From Amphritea atlantica (GTDB taxonomy: Bacteria; Pseudomonadota; Gammaproteobacteria; Pseudomonadales; Balneatricaceae): a stretch of 64,000 bases of DNA. The stretch lies in NCBI RefSeq assembly GCF_018860855.1, contig NZ_JAHKQE010000044.1, forward strand, positions 121,235 to 185,234. Reading direction: 5' to 3'. A program made the translations under genes and the position numbers. Below, one piece after another: positions 8,045 to 16,649 of this stretch (position 1 is the stretch's first letter; each line of letters starts with the position of its first letter). The notes under the pieces were generated by a model, which saw nothing but the letters and a program-made list of their open reading frames with translations, made no database searches and was not told where the DNA came from.

Positions 8045-9397
8045 ATGGATAACTGGTCTCCAGAAAGCTGGAAAAGCAAACCCATTCTGCAACAGCCTGA
8101 ATATCAGGATAGTGATGCGGTCAAACAGGTCGAAACTGAACTCGCACAACTACCGCCCTTGGTATTTGCCGGTGAAGTACGCTCACTGCACCAACAACTA
8201 GGCGATGTCGCGGAAGGTAAAGCGTTTCTACTGCAAGGTGGCGACTGCGCTGAAAGTTTTGCCGAATTCAGTGCCACCAATATCCGCAATACCTTCCAAG
8301 TATTATTACAGATGGCGGTTGTCATGACCTTTGCCGGCGGTTGCCCTGTGGTCAAGTTGGCCCGTATCGCAGGACAGTATGCTAAACCCCGCTCTGCCGG
8401 AACCGAGGTGATCGGCGGTATTGAGTTACCTAGCTACCGTGGCGATATTATTAACGACATCGCATTTAATGCTGCCGCCCGTCAGCCAGACCCTCAGCGA
8501 TTGATTCGTGCCTACAACCAGTCCACATCAACACTTAACTTGATGCGTGCCTTTGCTCAAGGCGGCTTTGCCGATCTGCATAAAGTACATCAGTGGAACC
8601 TTGGCTTCGTACAAAAAAGCCCGCTGCGGGAAAAATACCAGCATCTATCTAACCAGATAGATGACACCTTGGCCTTTATGCAAGCCTGCGGCATCAGCAG
8701 CAACAGTGTTCCACAACTGAAAGAAACCACCGTGTATACCTCACACGAAGCGCTGCTGCTCAACTATGAACAGGCGCTTACCCGCCAAGACAGTTTGACT
8801 AACCGCTGGTATGACTGTTCTGCCCACATGCTTTGGATTGGCGATCGTACTCGTCAACTAGACGGCGCACATATTGAATTCCTGCGCGGTGTAGAAAACC
8901 CGATCGGCGTTAAAGTCGGCCCATCCATGAAGCCTGATGAGCTGATCCGCCTGATTGATGCACTCAACCCTGATAACCTTCCCGGCCGATTAACCCTGAT
9001 TAGCCGTATGGGTGCCGACAACATTACCGAACTGCTGCCACCGCTAGCACGCAAAGTAAAAGAGGAAGGTCGCAACGTGGTCTGGAGTTCAGATCCAATG
9101 CATGGCAATACTGTTAAAGCCAGCAGTGGCTACAAAACCCGTAGCGTGAGTAATATTCTTAAAGAGGTCAAAGGCTTCTTTGAAGTTCATCGCGCGGAAG
9201 GCACTTACGCCGGTGGTGTTCACTTTGAGATGACCGGCCAAAATGTTACCGAATGTGTTGGCGGCGCCTACCAGATCACTGAAGAAGGTTTGGCCGACCG
9301 TTACCACACCCATTGTGACCCTCGCTTGAACGCGGATCAGGCTCTGGAACTCGCTTTCTTGATTGCCGACACACTGAAACAGGCTCGTCAACGTTAA
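8045..9397 (+). CDS. Class II (plant-type) DAHP synthase
   Basis: 450 residues from the ATG at 8045; a TTG directly before it is in frame. It condenses phosphoenolpyruvate and erythrose 4-phosphate, the first step of the shikimate pathway. The metal ligands of this class are visible in [11 protein letters not shown] (Cys), SSDPMHGN (His), [10 protein letters not shown] (Glu) and HCDPRLNA (Asp). [10 protein letters not shown] and [17 protein letters not shown] are family signatures. The sequence resembles the housekeeping class II enzyme of Pseudomonas more than phenazine PhzC, and no phenazine genes are near. The ribosome binding site is poor (a T-rich stretch precedes the ATG), which is odd for such an enzyme. 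Confidence 0.93.
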   Translation: MDNWSPESWKSKPILQQPEYQDSDAVKQVETELAQLPPLVFAGEVRSLHQQLGDVAEGKAFLLQGGDCAESFAEFSATNIRNTFQVLLQMAVVMTFAGGCPVVKLARIAGQYAKPRSAGTEVIGGIELPSYRGDIINDIAFNAAARQPDPQRLIRAYNQSTSTLNLMRAFAQGGFADLHKVHQWNLGFVQKSPLREKYQHLSNQIDDTLAFMQACGISSNSVPQLKETTVYTSHEALLLNYEQALTRQDSLTNRWYDCSAHMLWIGDRTRQLDGAHIEFLRGVENPIGVKVGPSMKPDELIRLIDALNPDNLPGRLTLISRMGADNITELLPPLARKVKEEGRNVVWSSDPMHGNTVKASSGYKTRSVSNILKEVKGFFEVHRAEGTYAGGVHFEMTGQNVTECVGGAYQITEEGLADRYHTHCDPRLNADQALELAFLIADTLKQARQR

Positions 9398-9735
9398 TGA
9401 CCGTCTACGCAGAGCTACAACAGCTATTATTAGAGATAGAAGCGGAGATGCGGGCTTGGTCAGTCTGGACCGCCACTCCGCCATCTGCGTCAGCTCTGCA
9501 AAGCATTCAACCGTTCGCCATTGACACCCTCAGCTTCTGGCAGTGGGTGCAGTGGATAATGGTTCCACGCTTTCAGCAGATCATCGAACAGCGCCAATCT
9601 TTACCACCGAGCAGCAACATGGCACCCATGGCACAAGAAGCGGTCGTCAGTAGTGGCATTAAAAGCAGTAAGCTGATCGACTATTTCACCAGTCTCGATC
9701 AACTGTTAACCAACAGCCAATCAATAATCGAATAA
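9397..9735 (+). CDS. YqcC-like (DUF446) protein
   Basis: 112 residues. It resembles E. coli YqcC: a helical N-terminus with WSVWTATPPS, then QPFAIDTLSFWQWVQWIMVPRFQQIIE and a final helix. YqcC crystal structures show a small helical dimer, with function unknown. In enteric bacteria it is encoded with the pseudouridine synthase truC; here it is translationally coupled to DAHP synthase instead (TAATG overlap of one base). Confidence 0.85.
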   Translation: MTVYAELQQLLLEIEAEMRAWSVWTATPPSASALQSIQPFAIDTLSFWQWVQWIMVPRFQQIIEQRQSLPPSSNMAPMAQEAVVSSGIKSSKLIDYFTSLDQLLTNSQSIIE

Positions 9736-9759
9736 CGGCTCACACTCTAGCAAGTGCTA

Positions 9760-10161
9760 TTAATCGGTAAGCAAACCATCCAAAACAATCTGATTATAAC
9801 CGACCAACCCCATCACCTCTCCGCAGCTTAAAACCGGCGCCATCGACAGCCCAAAGTTATCAAATAAACGGGCGCAGTAACGCACATCCATCTGTGGATC
9901 GACACCGATCACCGGCTTAGTCATCACCTCATACACATTCACGCGGGCAGGCTCTCTATCCTTAGCTAACACCTTTTTGGCGATATCCGATAACAACAAA
10001 ATGCCATACTCATCACCCTCATAACGCTTGTTCACCAATAATGCGGCCACTTTTCTCTCTTTATAGATATGAATCGCATCTTTAATCGTGATCAAACCAT
10101 CAACCATGGCAAAGTTATGTGTCATCACATCCTCCACCCGAATAACAAGACGTTCATTCAT
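9760..10161 (-). CDS. Two-CBS-domain protein of the DUF1538 operon
   Basis: 133 residues, essentially two CBS motifs: one beginning VEDVMTHNFAMVDGLITIKDAIHIY and one beginning VYEVMTKPVIGVDPQMDVRY. CBS pairs (Bateman modules) usually bind adenine nucleotides and gate a partner protein. The gene overlaps the P-II-like gene upstream by four bases (ATGA), so it is made together with it. It is the last gene of the operon. I infer a regulatory subunit for the DUF1538 membrane pair; the ligand is unknown. Confidence 0.88.
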   Translation of the reverse strand: MNERLVIRVEDVMTHNFAMVDGLITIKDAIHIYKERKVAALLVNKRYEGDEYGILLLSDIAKKVLAKDREPARVNVYEVMTKPVIGVDPQMDVRYCARLFDNFGLSMAPVLSCGEVMGLVGYNQIVLDGLLTD

Positions 10162-10508
10162 AACTCACCCTCAACGACATTGGTCAGGGTTTTAATCTGA
10201 TGAGCAACACCCACTGCATCTTCAATATCTAACTGAATAGCGATCCCTTGACTGGGTTTTTCATCAAAATCAGCGACCGTCGCAATCGTTTCTAGAATCT
10301 TGCGACTCAGATGCTCCTCAACAATAAATAACACGACATCGCGAGGCGTTTCCAACGATAAACCGAAGAATGTTTTCGTTTTATTTACACCTTCACCGCG
10401 TGCTTTATTAATCACCGTAGCGCCCGTTGCACCCGCTTCACGGGCTGCTTTCATCACTTGTTCGGTTTTAGAATCTTCAACAAATACTAACAACAGTTTG
10501 AAGTGCAT
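10158..10508 (-). CDS. P-II-like regulatory protein of the DUF1538 operon
   Basis: 116 residues with the ferredoxin-like layout of P-II proteins: FKLLLVFVEDSKTEQVMKAAREAGATGATVINKARGEG at the start, then a variable loop region around NKTKTFFGLSLETPRD and a VVLFIVEEHLSRKILETI strand-helix. It lacks the classical GlnB uridylylation motif, so it is a P-II-like paralogue. P-II-like proteins such as SbtB and CPII bind adenine nucleotides and control a neighbouring transporter. Nine bases separate it from the upstream DUF1538 gene. The partner is inferred from operon position. Confidence 0.88.
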   Translation of the reverse strand: MHFKLLLVFVEDSKTEQVMKAAREAGATGATVINKARGEGVNKTKTFFGLSLETPRDVVLFIVEEHLSRKILETIATVADFDEKPSQGIAIQLDIEDAVGVAHQIKTLTNVVEGEL

Positions 10509-10517
10509 CTTTCCGTC

Positions 10518-11318
10518 CTATTCTTCGTTAAGCTTTTCATCACGTTCCCGCCTACGCTTGTCTCGGGCGGTCACCATCTCAGTCATCTGTGCATACCCCA
10601 TCACCGTGATCATCGGAAACAGACTGGCAAACGCTATCAAACCAAAACCGTCGATCAACGGACTCCGCCCGGGTACCGTACTCGCTAAACCTAACCCCAG
10701 CGCTGCCACTAACGGCACCGTCACCGTTGACGTAGTTACTCCACCGGAATCATAGGCCAGCGGCACAATCAATTTAGGTGCAAAAAAAGTCTGAATCACG
10801 ACAAAAATATAACCTGGAATAATAAACCAGTGTAATGGATAACCAGTGATAATCCGCCACGTTCCCAGACTGATACCTATCGCAACACCGAAGGCCACGG
10901 CGAGACGTAAACCCAATACACCAATCGCACCACCGGAGACCTCATTCGCCTTAATCGCCACCGCAATCAATGAGGGTTCCGCAATTGTAGTACTGGCCCC
11001 CACCGTGAAAGCAAAAATATATACCCAGTAATAATCGCCCCAATGTATCGACCCACTAACACCGGTGCCTCGGATAAAATCAGGATCGGTCAGCTGTTGT
11101 GCCATCAAGCGGCCAATGGGAAACAGCGCTTTTTCCAATCCCAATAGAAACAGCGCCAGACCGATAATCACATAAATAAAACCAAACAATACCCGCTTCA
11201 AATTAGGCACGGGGCGGCGAATCACTAGCAATTGGAAACCAAAGATAATCGCCATTATCGGTATCACATCTTTGATGGTAGACAGTAAAATAACCAGCCA
11301 CTGCGATAATGTTTCCAT
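10518..11318 (-). CDS. DUF1538 membrane protein, second paralogue
   Basis: 266 residues with six to seven predicted membrane segments. The family core is visible: TIAEPSLIAVAI in the middle and [19 protein letters not shown] plus IDGFGLIAFASLFPMI near the end. A highly charged C-terminal tail (about residues 248-266, ARDKRRRERDEKLNEE) lies after the last membrane segment. DUF1538 proteins have no established transport substrate that I know of. Its start codon shares a base with the stop of the paralogue upstream. The two probably form a heteromeric inner-membrane complex. Confidence 0.88.
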   Translation of the reverse strand: METLSQWLVILLSTIKDVIPIMAIIFGFQLLVIRRPVPNLKRVLFGFIYVIIGLALFLLGLEKALFPIGRLMAQQLTDPDFIRGTGVSGSIHWGDYYWVYIFAFTVGASTTIAEPSLIAVAIKANEVSGGAIGVLGLRLAVAFGVAIGISLGTWRIITGYPLHWFIIPGYIFVVIQTFFAPKLIVPLAYDSGGVTTSTVTVPLVAALGLGLASTVPGRSPLIDGFGLIAFASLFPMITVMGYAQMTEMVTARDKRRRERDEKLNEE

Positions 11319-12052
11319 CAGATCACCATGCCGTAGGCCATCACAAAAATCATCGGTGTCAGTGAGGCAAACGCGACCAAACCAAAACCATCAATCATCG
11401 GATTACGACCTTCAATGGATGATGCCAACCCCACGCCTAACGCGGTCACTAATGGCACGGTAATCGTCGACGTGGTTACACCTCCCGAATCATAGGCAAT
11501 ACCGATAATTTCGCGGGGGGCGAAGCCTGTCATAATAACCACCAACAGATAGCCGATGGCAATCATATAGTGAATTGGCCAACCTTTAAGTATGCGGATA
11601 ACCCCCACCACAATCGCTAACCCAACAGCAAAAGCGACCGTATAACGAAGCCCGGCGGCATAACTCGATTGCGCGGCATCAGTCGCCTCTATCATGCCCC
11701 CTTCCGCCGCCACCGACGCCGCCTCTGCCGCTACAGCAATCAGCGCGGGCTCAGCCACCGTGGTGCCAAACCCTAAACAAAACGCAAATACCAGCAACCA
11801 TAACAAACTGCCCTTGCGAGCAAAGGCATTCGCTAGCACTTCACCGACAGGAAACAGCCCCATCTCTAAGCCGTAGATAAAGAACGTTAGCCCCGCAACC
11901 ACACACAGCAAACCGGTCAGCAAACCAACTAGATCAGGCATCGGTTGATGTAAAACCACTAACTGAAAGAAAGCGATAACCAATACGATAGGCAGGAGAT
12001 CACGTAAACTGCCGGCCATCGAGCGCCCAAGAGCGATAAAAAAATTACTCAA
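11318..12052 (-). CDS. DUF1538 membrane protein, first paralogue
   Basis: 244 residues from TTG at 12052, chosen because AAGGGAG stands five bases before it; an upstream in-frame GTG at 12091 lacks such a site. It shares [30 protein letters not shown] and [16 protein letters not shown] with the next gene, so the two are paralogues. A small, Ala-rich insert (about residues 105-125) after the first motif distinguishes it. It is the first gene of a four-gene operon with a second DUF1538 gene, a P-II-like gene and a CBS gene. The repeated Gly-Thr-Ser-rich motif in both suggests a symmetric pore or transport site; this is inference. Confidence 0.85.
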   Translation of the reverse strand: MSNFFIALGRSMAGSLRDLLPIVLVIAFFQLVVLHQPMPDLVGLLTGLLCVVAGLTFFIYGLEMGLFPVGEVLANAFARKGSLLWLLVFAFCLGFGTTVAEPALIAVAAEAASVAAEGGMIEATDAAQSSYAAGLRYTVAFAVGLAIVVGVIRILKGWPIHYMIAIGYLLVVIMTGFAPREIIGIAYDSGGVTTSTITVPLVTALGVGLASSIEGRNPMIDGFGLVAFASLTPMIFVMAYGMVI

Positions 12053-12472
12053 TGAAACTCCCTTAAAATGGACAAACAATGACAACACCACAGATTCATT
12101 CCTTCAGAATCACTTCTTCAAAATCATCCTGGCAGCGTCATATACCGATTATGATGAGCATGGCCTGATAAGCCTGAGTCCACCTATCACCCGATTAGCG
12201 GATATTTAAAGACCAATATCATTATTTAAACATCAATTTAAAATTGCCGTATTGACCCGCGGCACACAAAACGAATAGCGACCGACAAAACTAACGTTAT
12301 AGATCGTTATTAAGAAATATATATCGTTTTGCACATCCTAAAGCAGATTTTTCGCGCAGCCCTGATGTCAGCCTAGACGTCATTAATAACCGATATTGGT
12401 CATCAGCGCTGCTGTATCTGCACTGCTCACACTGTTAAAATAGCAGGCGTTTTTACCTTATCAGGCAGCAGC
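12053..12472. other. Divergent intergenic region upstream of the DUF1538 operon
   Basis: 420 bases, rather AT-rich in the middle (about 12200-12330). It must hold promoters for both the leftward DUF1538 operon and the rightward DUF3549 gene. A possible -10 (TAAAAT) lies about 37 bases before the rightward start. I recognise no operator, RNA gene or terminator. Confidence 0.4.
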
Positions 12473-13543
12473 ATGGCACATTTTGAAACACTGACCGATT
12501 TTATTCGTCAAACTGAAGCACAGTTCCGTATCTTCGATATGGGCCGCTGTATTAGCAAATTATCTCCCGATACTTTCCGTCAAATTGAAATGGGGCATAT
12601 CCCTTACCCCAAACCTTTTCTACATCAGGCCTGGATCGCTATTCTGATGTGGAACCCAAAACAGGCGGATGAAAATGTGGTCTGGTTTCTCAAGCTCCCA
12701 CTGGATGAGCAGGGATTCTTAGTGCAGGCGGCACGGGATGATTTTCTCAATCGACTATTACAGAACCTGAGCAACACCATGGGCAAAGGCCCACTGGATC
12801 AGCCAACAGACGCGACAGAATATCGTGATGCCTTAAAGGATAACCCTTTTAGCTTCACCCCTGATCAGGAAAAAATGGCGGCCTTCCACGCCACCGCTAA
12901 ACTGACAACCCGACAACCCGCATCTTCATACTATGATGCGGCGAAACAGTATTTTCATGGAAAAACAAAGCTTAGTGGCTGGGATACATTGGGTTATCAA
13001 GGCATTGCCGATTATGTAATACGTCATCAGCAGGGTAATAATGAGCAAAAACTTGCAGAGATTTTTCCTCAGCTACCGGATGTTCCGCTAGAGGCTGCCT
13101 GTACCTTTATCGAACATATCCAACCCGGTGAGGCATTAAGTGCCGCCATTCGTCAACGACTAGACAACACCGTAACCGAAGGCAGCGCATCAGCCAACCA
13201 GATCGGCGCCCTATTACGCGCCATCTCACAAACGCCAGAATGTGAACAAAAGGTTTCGGTGCTGAGTGATGTACTGAAAAGCCCCTATGGCCGCGAAGCC
13301 GAAGTCATTGCCGCCCTCGCCAGCCGCTGCTGGGCCAGCTTACAGTATCCACAACTACTGCAACTATTTTTAGAAACGCTGGCAAACAATAACGCCGGTC
13401 AAGCCTGTTTTAACCGCGTCATGGCCGATTTGATGTTTATTCCTACGTTACGAGCACTCAGTCTGCAACAGTTTCGCTCGCCTGAGCGTAGTGAAGCTCT
13501 TAGCAAAGCAATTGGCGGGATGTTTGGTGATGGTTTTCTCTAA
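12473..13543 (+). CDS. DUF3549 family protein
   Basis: 356 residues, soluble, no signal peptide. The N-terminus (TLTDFIRQTEAQFRIFDMGRCISKLS, then HQAWIAILMWNP and VVWFLKLPLDEQGFLVQAARDDFL) matches what I remember of DUF3549, a gammaproteobacterial family without known function. The C-terminal part is helical with repeated Leu/Ala heptad-like spacing, suggesting a helical-repeat scaffold. The gene stands alone; its leftward neighbours diverge. The start is the first ATG with a weak AGGCAGCAGC leader. Confidence 0.75.
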   Translation: MAHFETLTDFIRQTEAQFRIFDMGRCISKLSPDTFRQIEMGHIPYPKPFLHQAWIAILMWNPKQADENVVWFLKLPLDEQGFLVQAARDDFLNRLLQNLSNTMGKGPLDQPTDATEYRDALKDNPFSFTPDQEKMAAFHATAKLTTRQPASSYYDAAKQYFHGKTKLSGWDTLGYQGIADYVIRHQQGNNEQKLAEIFPQLPDVPLEAACTFIEHIQPGEALSAAIRQRLDNTVTEGSASANQIGALLRAISQTPECEQKVSVLSDVLKSPYGREAEVIAALASRCWASLQYPQLLQLFLETLANNNAGQACFNRVMADLMFIPTLRALSLQQFRSPERSEALSKAIGGMFGDGFL

Positions 13544-13566
13544 AAGCCTGAACTTAAAAATCAGAC

Positions 13567-13617
13567 ATAAAAAACCGACATCTCCGGTTAGCAGAACGCT
13601 CCCGGTTGATGTCGGTT
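13567..13617 (-). terminator. Terminator after the VOC protein gene
   Basis: AACCGACATC (13573-13582) pairs with GATGTCGGTT (13608-13617), with an inner CCGG/CCGG pair, and on the minus strand the stem runs into six T. It serves the leftward gene ending at 13645; it may also slow rightward transcription from the DUF3549 gene. Confidence 0.65.
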
Positions 13618-13644
13618 ATCACTGAATGGTTATCCCACCCAGCG

Positions 13645-14025
13645 CTAAGACATAAAATGCGCCGCACAGATTTTATTATCAGATGGGTCGCGCAAATACG
13701 CCAAATATATTTTTTTATCGCCGCCAGCTCGAACACCAGGAGGCTCTTCACAACTAACACCTCCAGCCGCCACACCGGCAGCATGCCAAGCTTCAACCAA
13801 CTCAGGAGAGCTAGCAGCAAATCCTGTGGTCATACCATTACCGTGAAAAGCAGCTTCCCCATTAATGGGTTTGGTAATAATAAAAATACCACCATCGCTA
13901 AGATACAGATAACGCCCCTTTGCATCTAATACGCCGGGCCCATACCCCAACACCCCCAGTATCGCATCATAAAAAACCTTAGATTTTTCAAGATCATTCG
14001 CACCCAGCATGACATGGCTAAACAT
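13645..14025 (-). CDS. VOC (glyoxalase/bleomycin resistance) family protein
   Basis: 126 residues. It begins MFSHVMLGANDLEKSKVFYDAILGVLGY, the classic first beta-alpha-beta module of the vicinal oxygen chelate fold, and ends with YLAYLRDPSDNKICAAH, the second module with its DPSDN turn. A first metal ligand is probably His4. Proteins of this small lactoylglutathione-lyase-like group are widespread and mostly of unknown substrate. It is a single gene with its own terminator. Confidence 0.85.
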   Translation of the reverse strand: MFSHVMLGANDLEKSKVFYDAILGVLGYGPGVLDAKGRYLYLSDGGIFIITKPINGEAAFHGNGMTTGFAASSPELVEAWHAAGVAAGGVSCEEPPGVRAGGDKKIYLAYLRDPSDNKICAAHFMS

Positions 14026-14202
14026 AACTAAAACCTTTTTTATTAGAGGAAGACTAGAATGTGCTTTATTCCATTGAGTTTGTCTAGCTTGAAATCATCT
14101 AGGGAAGCAATGAGGCCCAAACAAGCAATCTTATCTCCGTTTGCTTGAGTGTGCCGACGGTAAAAGAGATGGATTACACAAACGAACACAGCGGATAACA
14201 AA

Positions 14203-14222
14203 GGCCCTCTGAGTAGAGGGCC
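14203..14222 (-). terminator. Terminator after the lambda-P-like gene
   Basis: A perfect eight-base stem (GGCCCTCT at 14203-14210 and AGAGGGCC at 14215-14222) with a four-base loop lies 55 bases beyond the stop of the leftward gene; a short T-rich stretch follows on the minus strand. Confidence 0.7.
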
Positions 14223-14276
14223 AGCGATGCATCTATAAACAGCAGCAGTGATTTAATGCCAAAAGAACAGCGTTTA

Positions 14277-15068
14277 CTATTGATAATCATCCGGCAGTTT
14301 AACCGTTAACCCCCAACTTTCAGCCCGTTGCTGACTGGCCTGACGGAAGCGCTCACGCACATCGGTTCCTGCAGGTTTGGTGAGGTAGAACAGCAGTGTG
14401 CTGGCTTTTTCAGGGCTGATATTTTGCTCTTCGCCCCAGCGTTGCATAAAAGCGACTAGGGTATTATCACTTTTATTTTCCAGTGCCACCGGCACCTCAA
14501 CACTCAGGTCTTCACCGGCACGCACCCGACGACAGATAACCTGATAGTTATAACGGAAGTCAGGATAGACTCGGTCTTCGGTTTCGCTTCTTAGACGGAA
14601 CCAACCGGTGGCTTTGCCTGCATGATAGAGCGCAATGTGAGTCCACTCATGCTGAGTTGGATGATCCGCATAACGGCACACCTCCTCATAGGCGATTTTC
14701 GCGGGCGGCAAACCGAAATCACCACTCTGCTCGTTCAGAATAGTGATAAATTCAGAAATAGTCGGCATCCACGCCAGCGTTTCTTTGCAGCGATTGATCG
14801 CCGACACCAGTTCCGCTTCGCTGTAGCCCTGCATACTCAGTGCCCACTCGCGTTTAGCGATGCGGATCTCATCCTGAGTTTCAAAACAGCTTTTAAACTT
14901 ATGCCCGTAAATCGCCATAAAGCGAGCGAACAGCATATTGATCAGCGTTTTAGTGTCGTTGCTGATTACCGTGGATTCTGTCGGCTCACCAGTCGGTGTC
15001 CTTGATGTCCATGATGGCTGCGGTAACCCGCTTGCGCTTTTCCCGATTATCTGGGCGGGTGTTTTCAT
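14277..15068 (-). CDS. Lambda P-like replicative helicase loader
   Basis: 263 residues. The middle (TLINMLFARFMAIYGHKF, then EIRIAKREWALSMQGYSEAELVSAINRCKETLAWMPTISEFITIL) follows phage lambda P: the LINGVF..LLATFP start, the RRQW helix and the PSPGQFV motif. Lambda P loads DnaB helicase. The following LPPAKIAYEEVCRYA and Trp-rich segment also fit. The start at 15068 overlaps the upstream DnaT-like gene by 83 bases but has AAAGG eight bases before it, so it is credible. No phage genes lie near. A role in chromosomal replication restart is inference. Confidence 0.75.
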   Translation of the reverse strand: MKTPAQIIGKSASGLPQPSWTSRTPTGEPTESTVISNDTKTLINMLFARFMAIYGHKFKSCFETQDEIRIAKREWALSMQGYSEAELVSAINRCKETLAWMPTISEFITILNEQSGDFGLPPAKIAYEEVCRYADHPTQHEWTHIALYHAGKATGWFRLRSETEDRVYPDFRYNYQVICRRVRAGEDLSVEVPVALENKSDNTLVAFMQRWGEEQNISPEKASTLLFYLTKPAGTDVRERFRQASQQRAESWGLTVKLPDDYQ

Positions 15069-15891
15069 GGTTTACACCTTTATTTGCTTCGTCTGCCCGC
15101 TGTTTGCGCGCATCTCGTGTCTGTTTATTAATCCATTCCCGCTTAACCCAAGCAAGGAATTTTTGATCCCAGTTGGATTCTTTGCGGTCTTTATCCAACC
15201 AATAGAGAATAAACTCATCTAGTAACTGTTCCGCAAAAGGCTCGGGGATGCTGTGGCGCGGCAACATATCGAGCAGCGTCCGTGACGGCTTCCACCCCAA
15301 AAACATCGCGTGTAGTTTTTGGTTTTTCTCTTCAATCTCATTTAAGCGGCTAGCAAAATCATTCTCAGGCGTGGTCTGGCGACTCGGGGTTACCTGACGG
15401 CTTTTCGACCAGCCAATGCTGCCACCAAAAGTGGGCGCGGGGCCGAGCCGGCGCGGTTGTGCCTGCTGTACTCGACGGCTGATTTCATTCCGTTCGGGTG
15501 GCTGTTCAACCACCGGTAACGCCTGAACAGTAACCGTTTCAGGGGCCGAGGCCTCTGCTGAAAAATCGGGAGCGGAGGGCTGAGCCATGGTCTGATCAGT
15601 ATCGACCAGCGCTAACTTAATAGCCCGCCCATGACCAAAGGACGCTTGAATATAACCCTGAGAAACGAGACTGCTGGTTACCATCGCCAACTTATCTTCA
15701 TCCCAGAAACTGGTCAGTGATAGCCACTCTGAACGACTCAATACCGCGGAGGGTACACCTGATTTATCAGGCAAGCCGTGTAGTTGAATATAATCGTGAT
15801 ATATCGCCAGAAGGATCGCTTCATCAGAGCCTACCGTACGTGCTAACGACGGATAAAACAGTACGGGTTTTTCCGGAAAACGGAAACTCAT
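14986..15891 (-). CDS. DnaT-like ssDNA-binding domain protein
   Basis: 301 residues. The C-terminal region (about 195-265) carries the DnaT-like pattern: FLGWKPSRTLLDMLPRHSI, FAEQLLDEFILYWLDKD and NWDQKFLAWVKREWINK, i.e. spaced aromatic residues that bind single-stranded DNA in primosomal DnaT. The N-terminus (about 1-95) reads like a winged-helix replication-initiator domain: AILLAIYHDYIQLHG and VLSRSEWLSLTSFWDEDKLAMVTSSLVSQGYI. A Pro/Gln-rich linker joins the two. In enteric bacteria DnaT works with DnaC; here the partner is the lambda-P-like protein encoded next. Confidence 0.78.
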   Translation of the reverse strand: MSFRFPEKPVLFYPSLARTVGSDEAILLAIYHDYIQLHGLPDKSGVPSAVLSRSEWLSLTSFWDEDKLAMVTSSLVSQGYIQASFGHGRAIKLALVDTDQTMAQPSAPDFSAEASAPETVTVQALPVVEQPPERNEISRRVQQAQPRRLGPAPTFGGSIGWSKSRQVTPSRQTTPENDFASRLNEIEEKNQKLHAMFLGWKPSRTLLDMLPRHSIPEPFAEQLLDEFILYWLDKDRKESNWDQKFLAWVKREWINKQTRDARKQRADEANKGVNHENTRPDNREKRKRVTAAIMDIKDTDW

Positions 15892-16072
15892 AATGATTCC
15901 AATAATCTAACGCAGAAAATAACAACAGGGCCGCTTTTATAGCCAGTACAGAAGCGTTTCAGCAAAAGTTTCATTCACAAAAGCGTCACTCAACTCAAGT
16001 ATATGGCAACGTTTCACTCAGTCACGGGTACCCGCGAATACCAGCTAATCAACAACCCTGATACGAAGCAGA

Positions 16073-16480
16073 TCAACCATCTTGAGCAAACTGCCCAACC
16101 GCACGTAACACATCGCGGCGACTGATCTGGCCGATCAGTTTACCATTTTTTAGCACCGGCAAGCGACGTCTTTTGTTGGTAATAAACTCTTCTGCCACCG
16201 AAATAATGTCGGCATCATGGTTGATGGTAAAGACTTCTGCTGACATATGATCACCAACTCGACCACCCACCTCTTCTTCATGATAGGTCAGTGTCAGAAT
16301 CGCTTTCAGACAGTCCGCCTCAGACAGCAGCCCAACTAATTCTCCTTCTTGACTCAACACTGGGGCACCGGTAATCCGATGCTCTAATAACTGATCTATC
16401 GCTTCAAACAGATCGGTGTCGGGAGTAAAGGTAATCAGTTGTTTCGCCATGTAGTCACTGGCTTTAACAGATCGCAACAT
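16073..16480 (-). CDS. CBS domain pair protein
   Basis: 135 residues from the ATG at 16480 (GGAGG seven bases before it). Two CBS motifs fill the protein: VKASDYMAKQLITFTPDTDLFEAI and VGDHMSAEVFTINHDADIISVAEEFI, each closed by a G.L.G.[IL]S strand (LVGLLSEADCLKAIL, LIGQISRRDVLRAV). Stand-alone CBS pairs sense adenine nucleotides, but no partner is encoded beside it; purU, 169 bases upstream on the same strand, is the nearest gene. It is not closely similar to the CBS protein at 9760. Confidence 0.85.
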   Translation of the reverse strand: MLRSVKASDYMAKQLITFTPDTDLFEAIDQLLEHRITGAPVLSQEGELVGLLSEADCLKAILTLTYHEEEVGGRVGDHMSAEVFTINHDADIISVAEEFITNKRRRLPVLKNGKLIGQISRRDVLRAVGQFAQDG

Positions 16481-16649
16481 CAAGAATCCTCCAACTGGAT
16501 ATCAGATAGTCGTACAGGCCGGTTATGCCGGCGCTTATAGTGACTTAATCTTAGCCTGAGGAATGTAATAAAACACTGTTCGAGATCTATCAATTAGGCG
16601 AATATCGATGCATTAGACTAAAAAAAGAGCTTTTCAGGCCCGTTAACGA

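Noticed and set aside
14277..15891. Prophage remnant
   Set aside because: Only the two replication-type genes are present; no integrase, repressor, structural or lysis genes and no attachment repeats were seen on either side.
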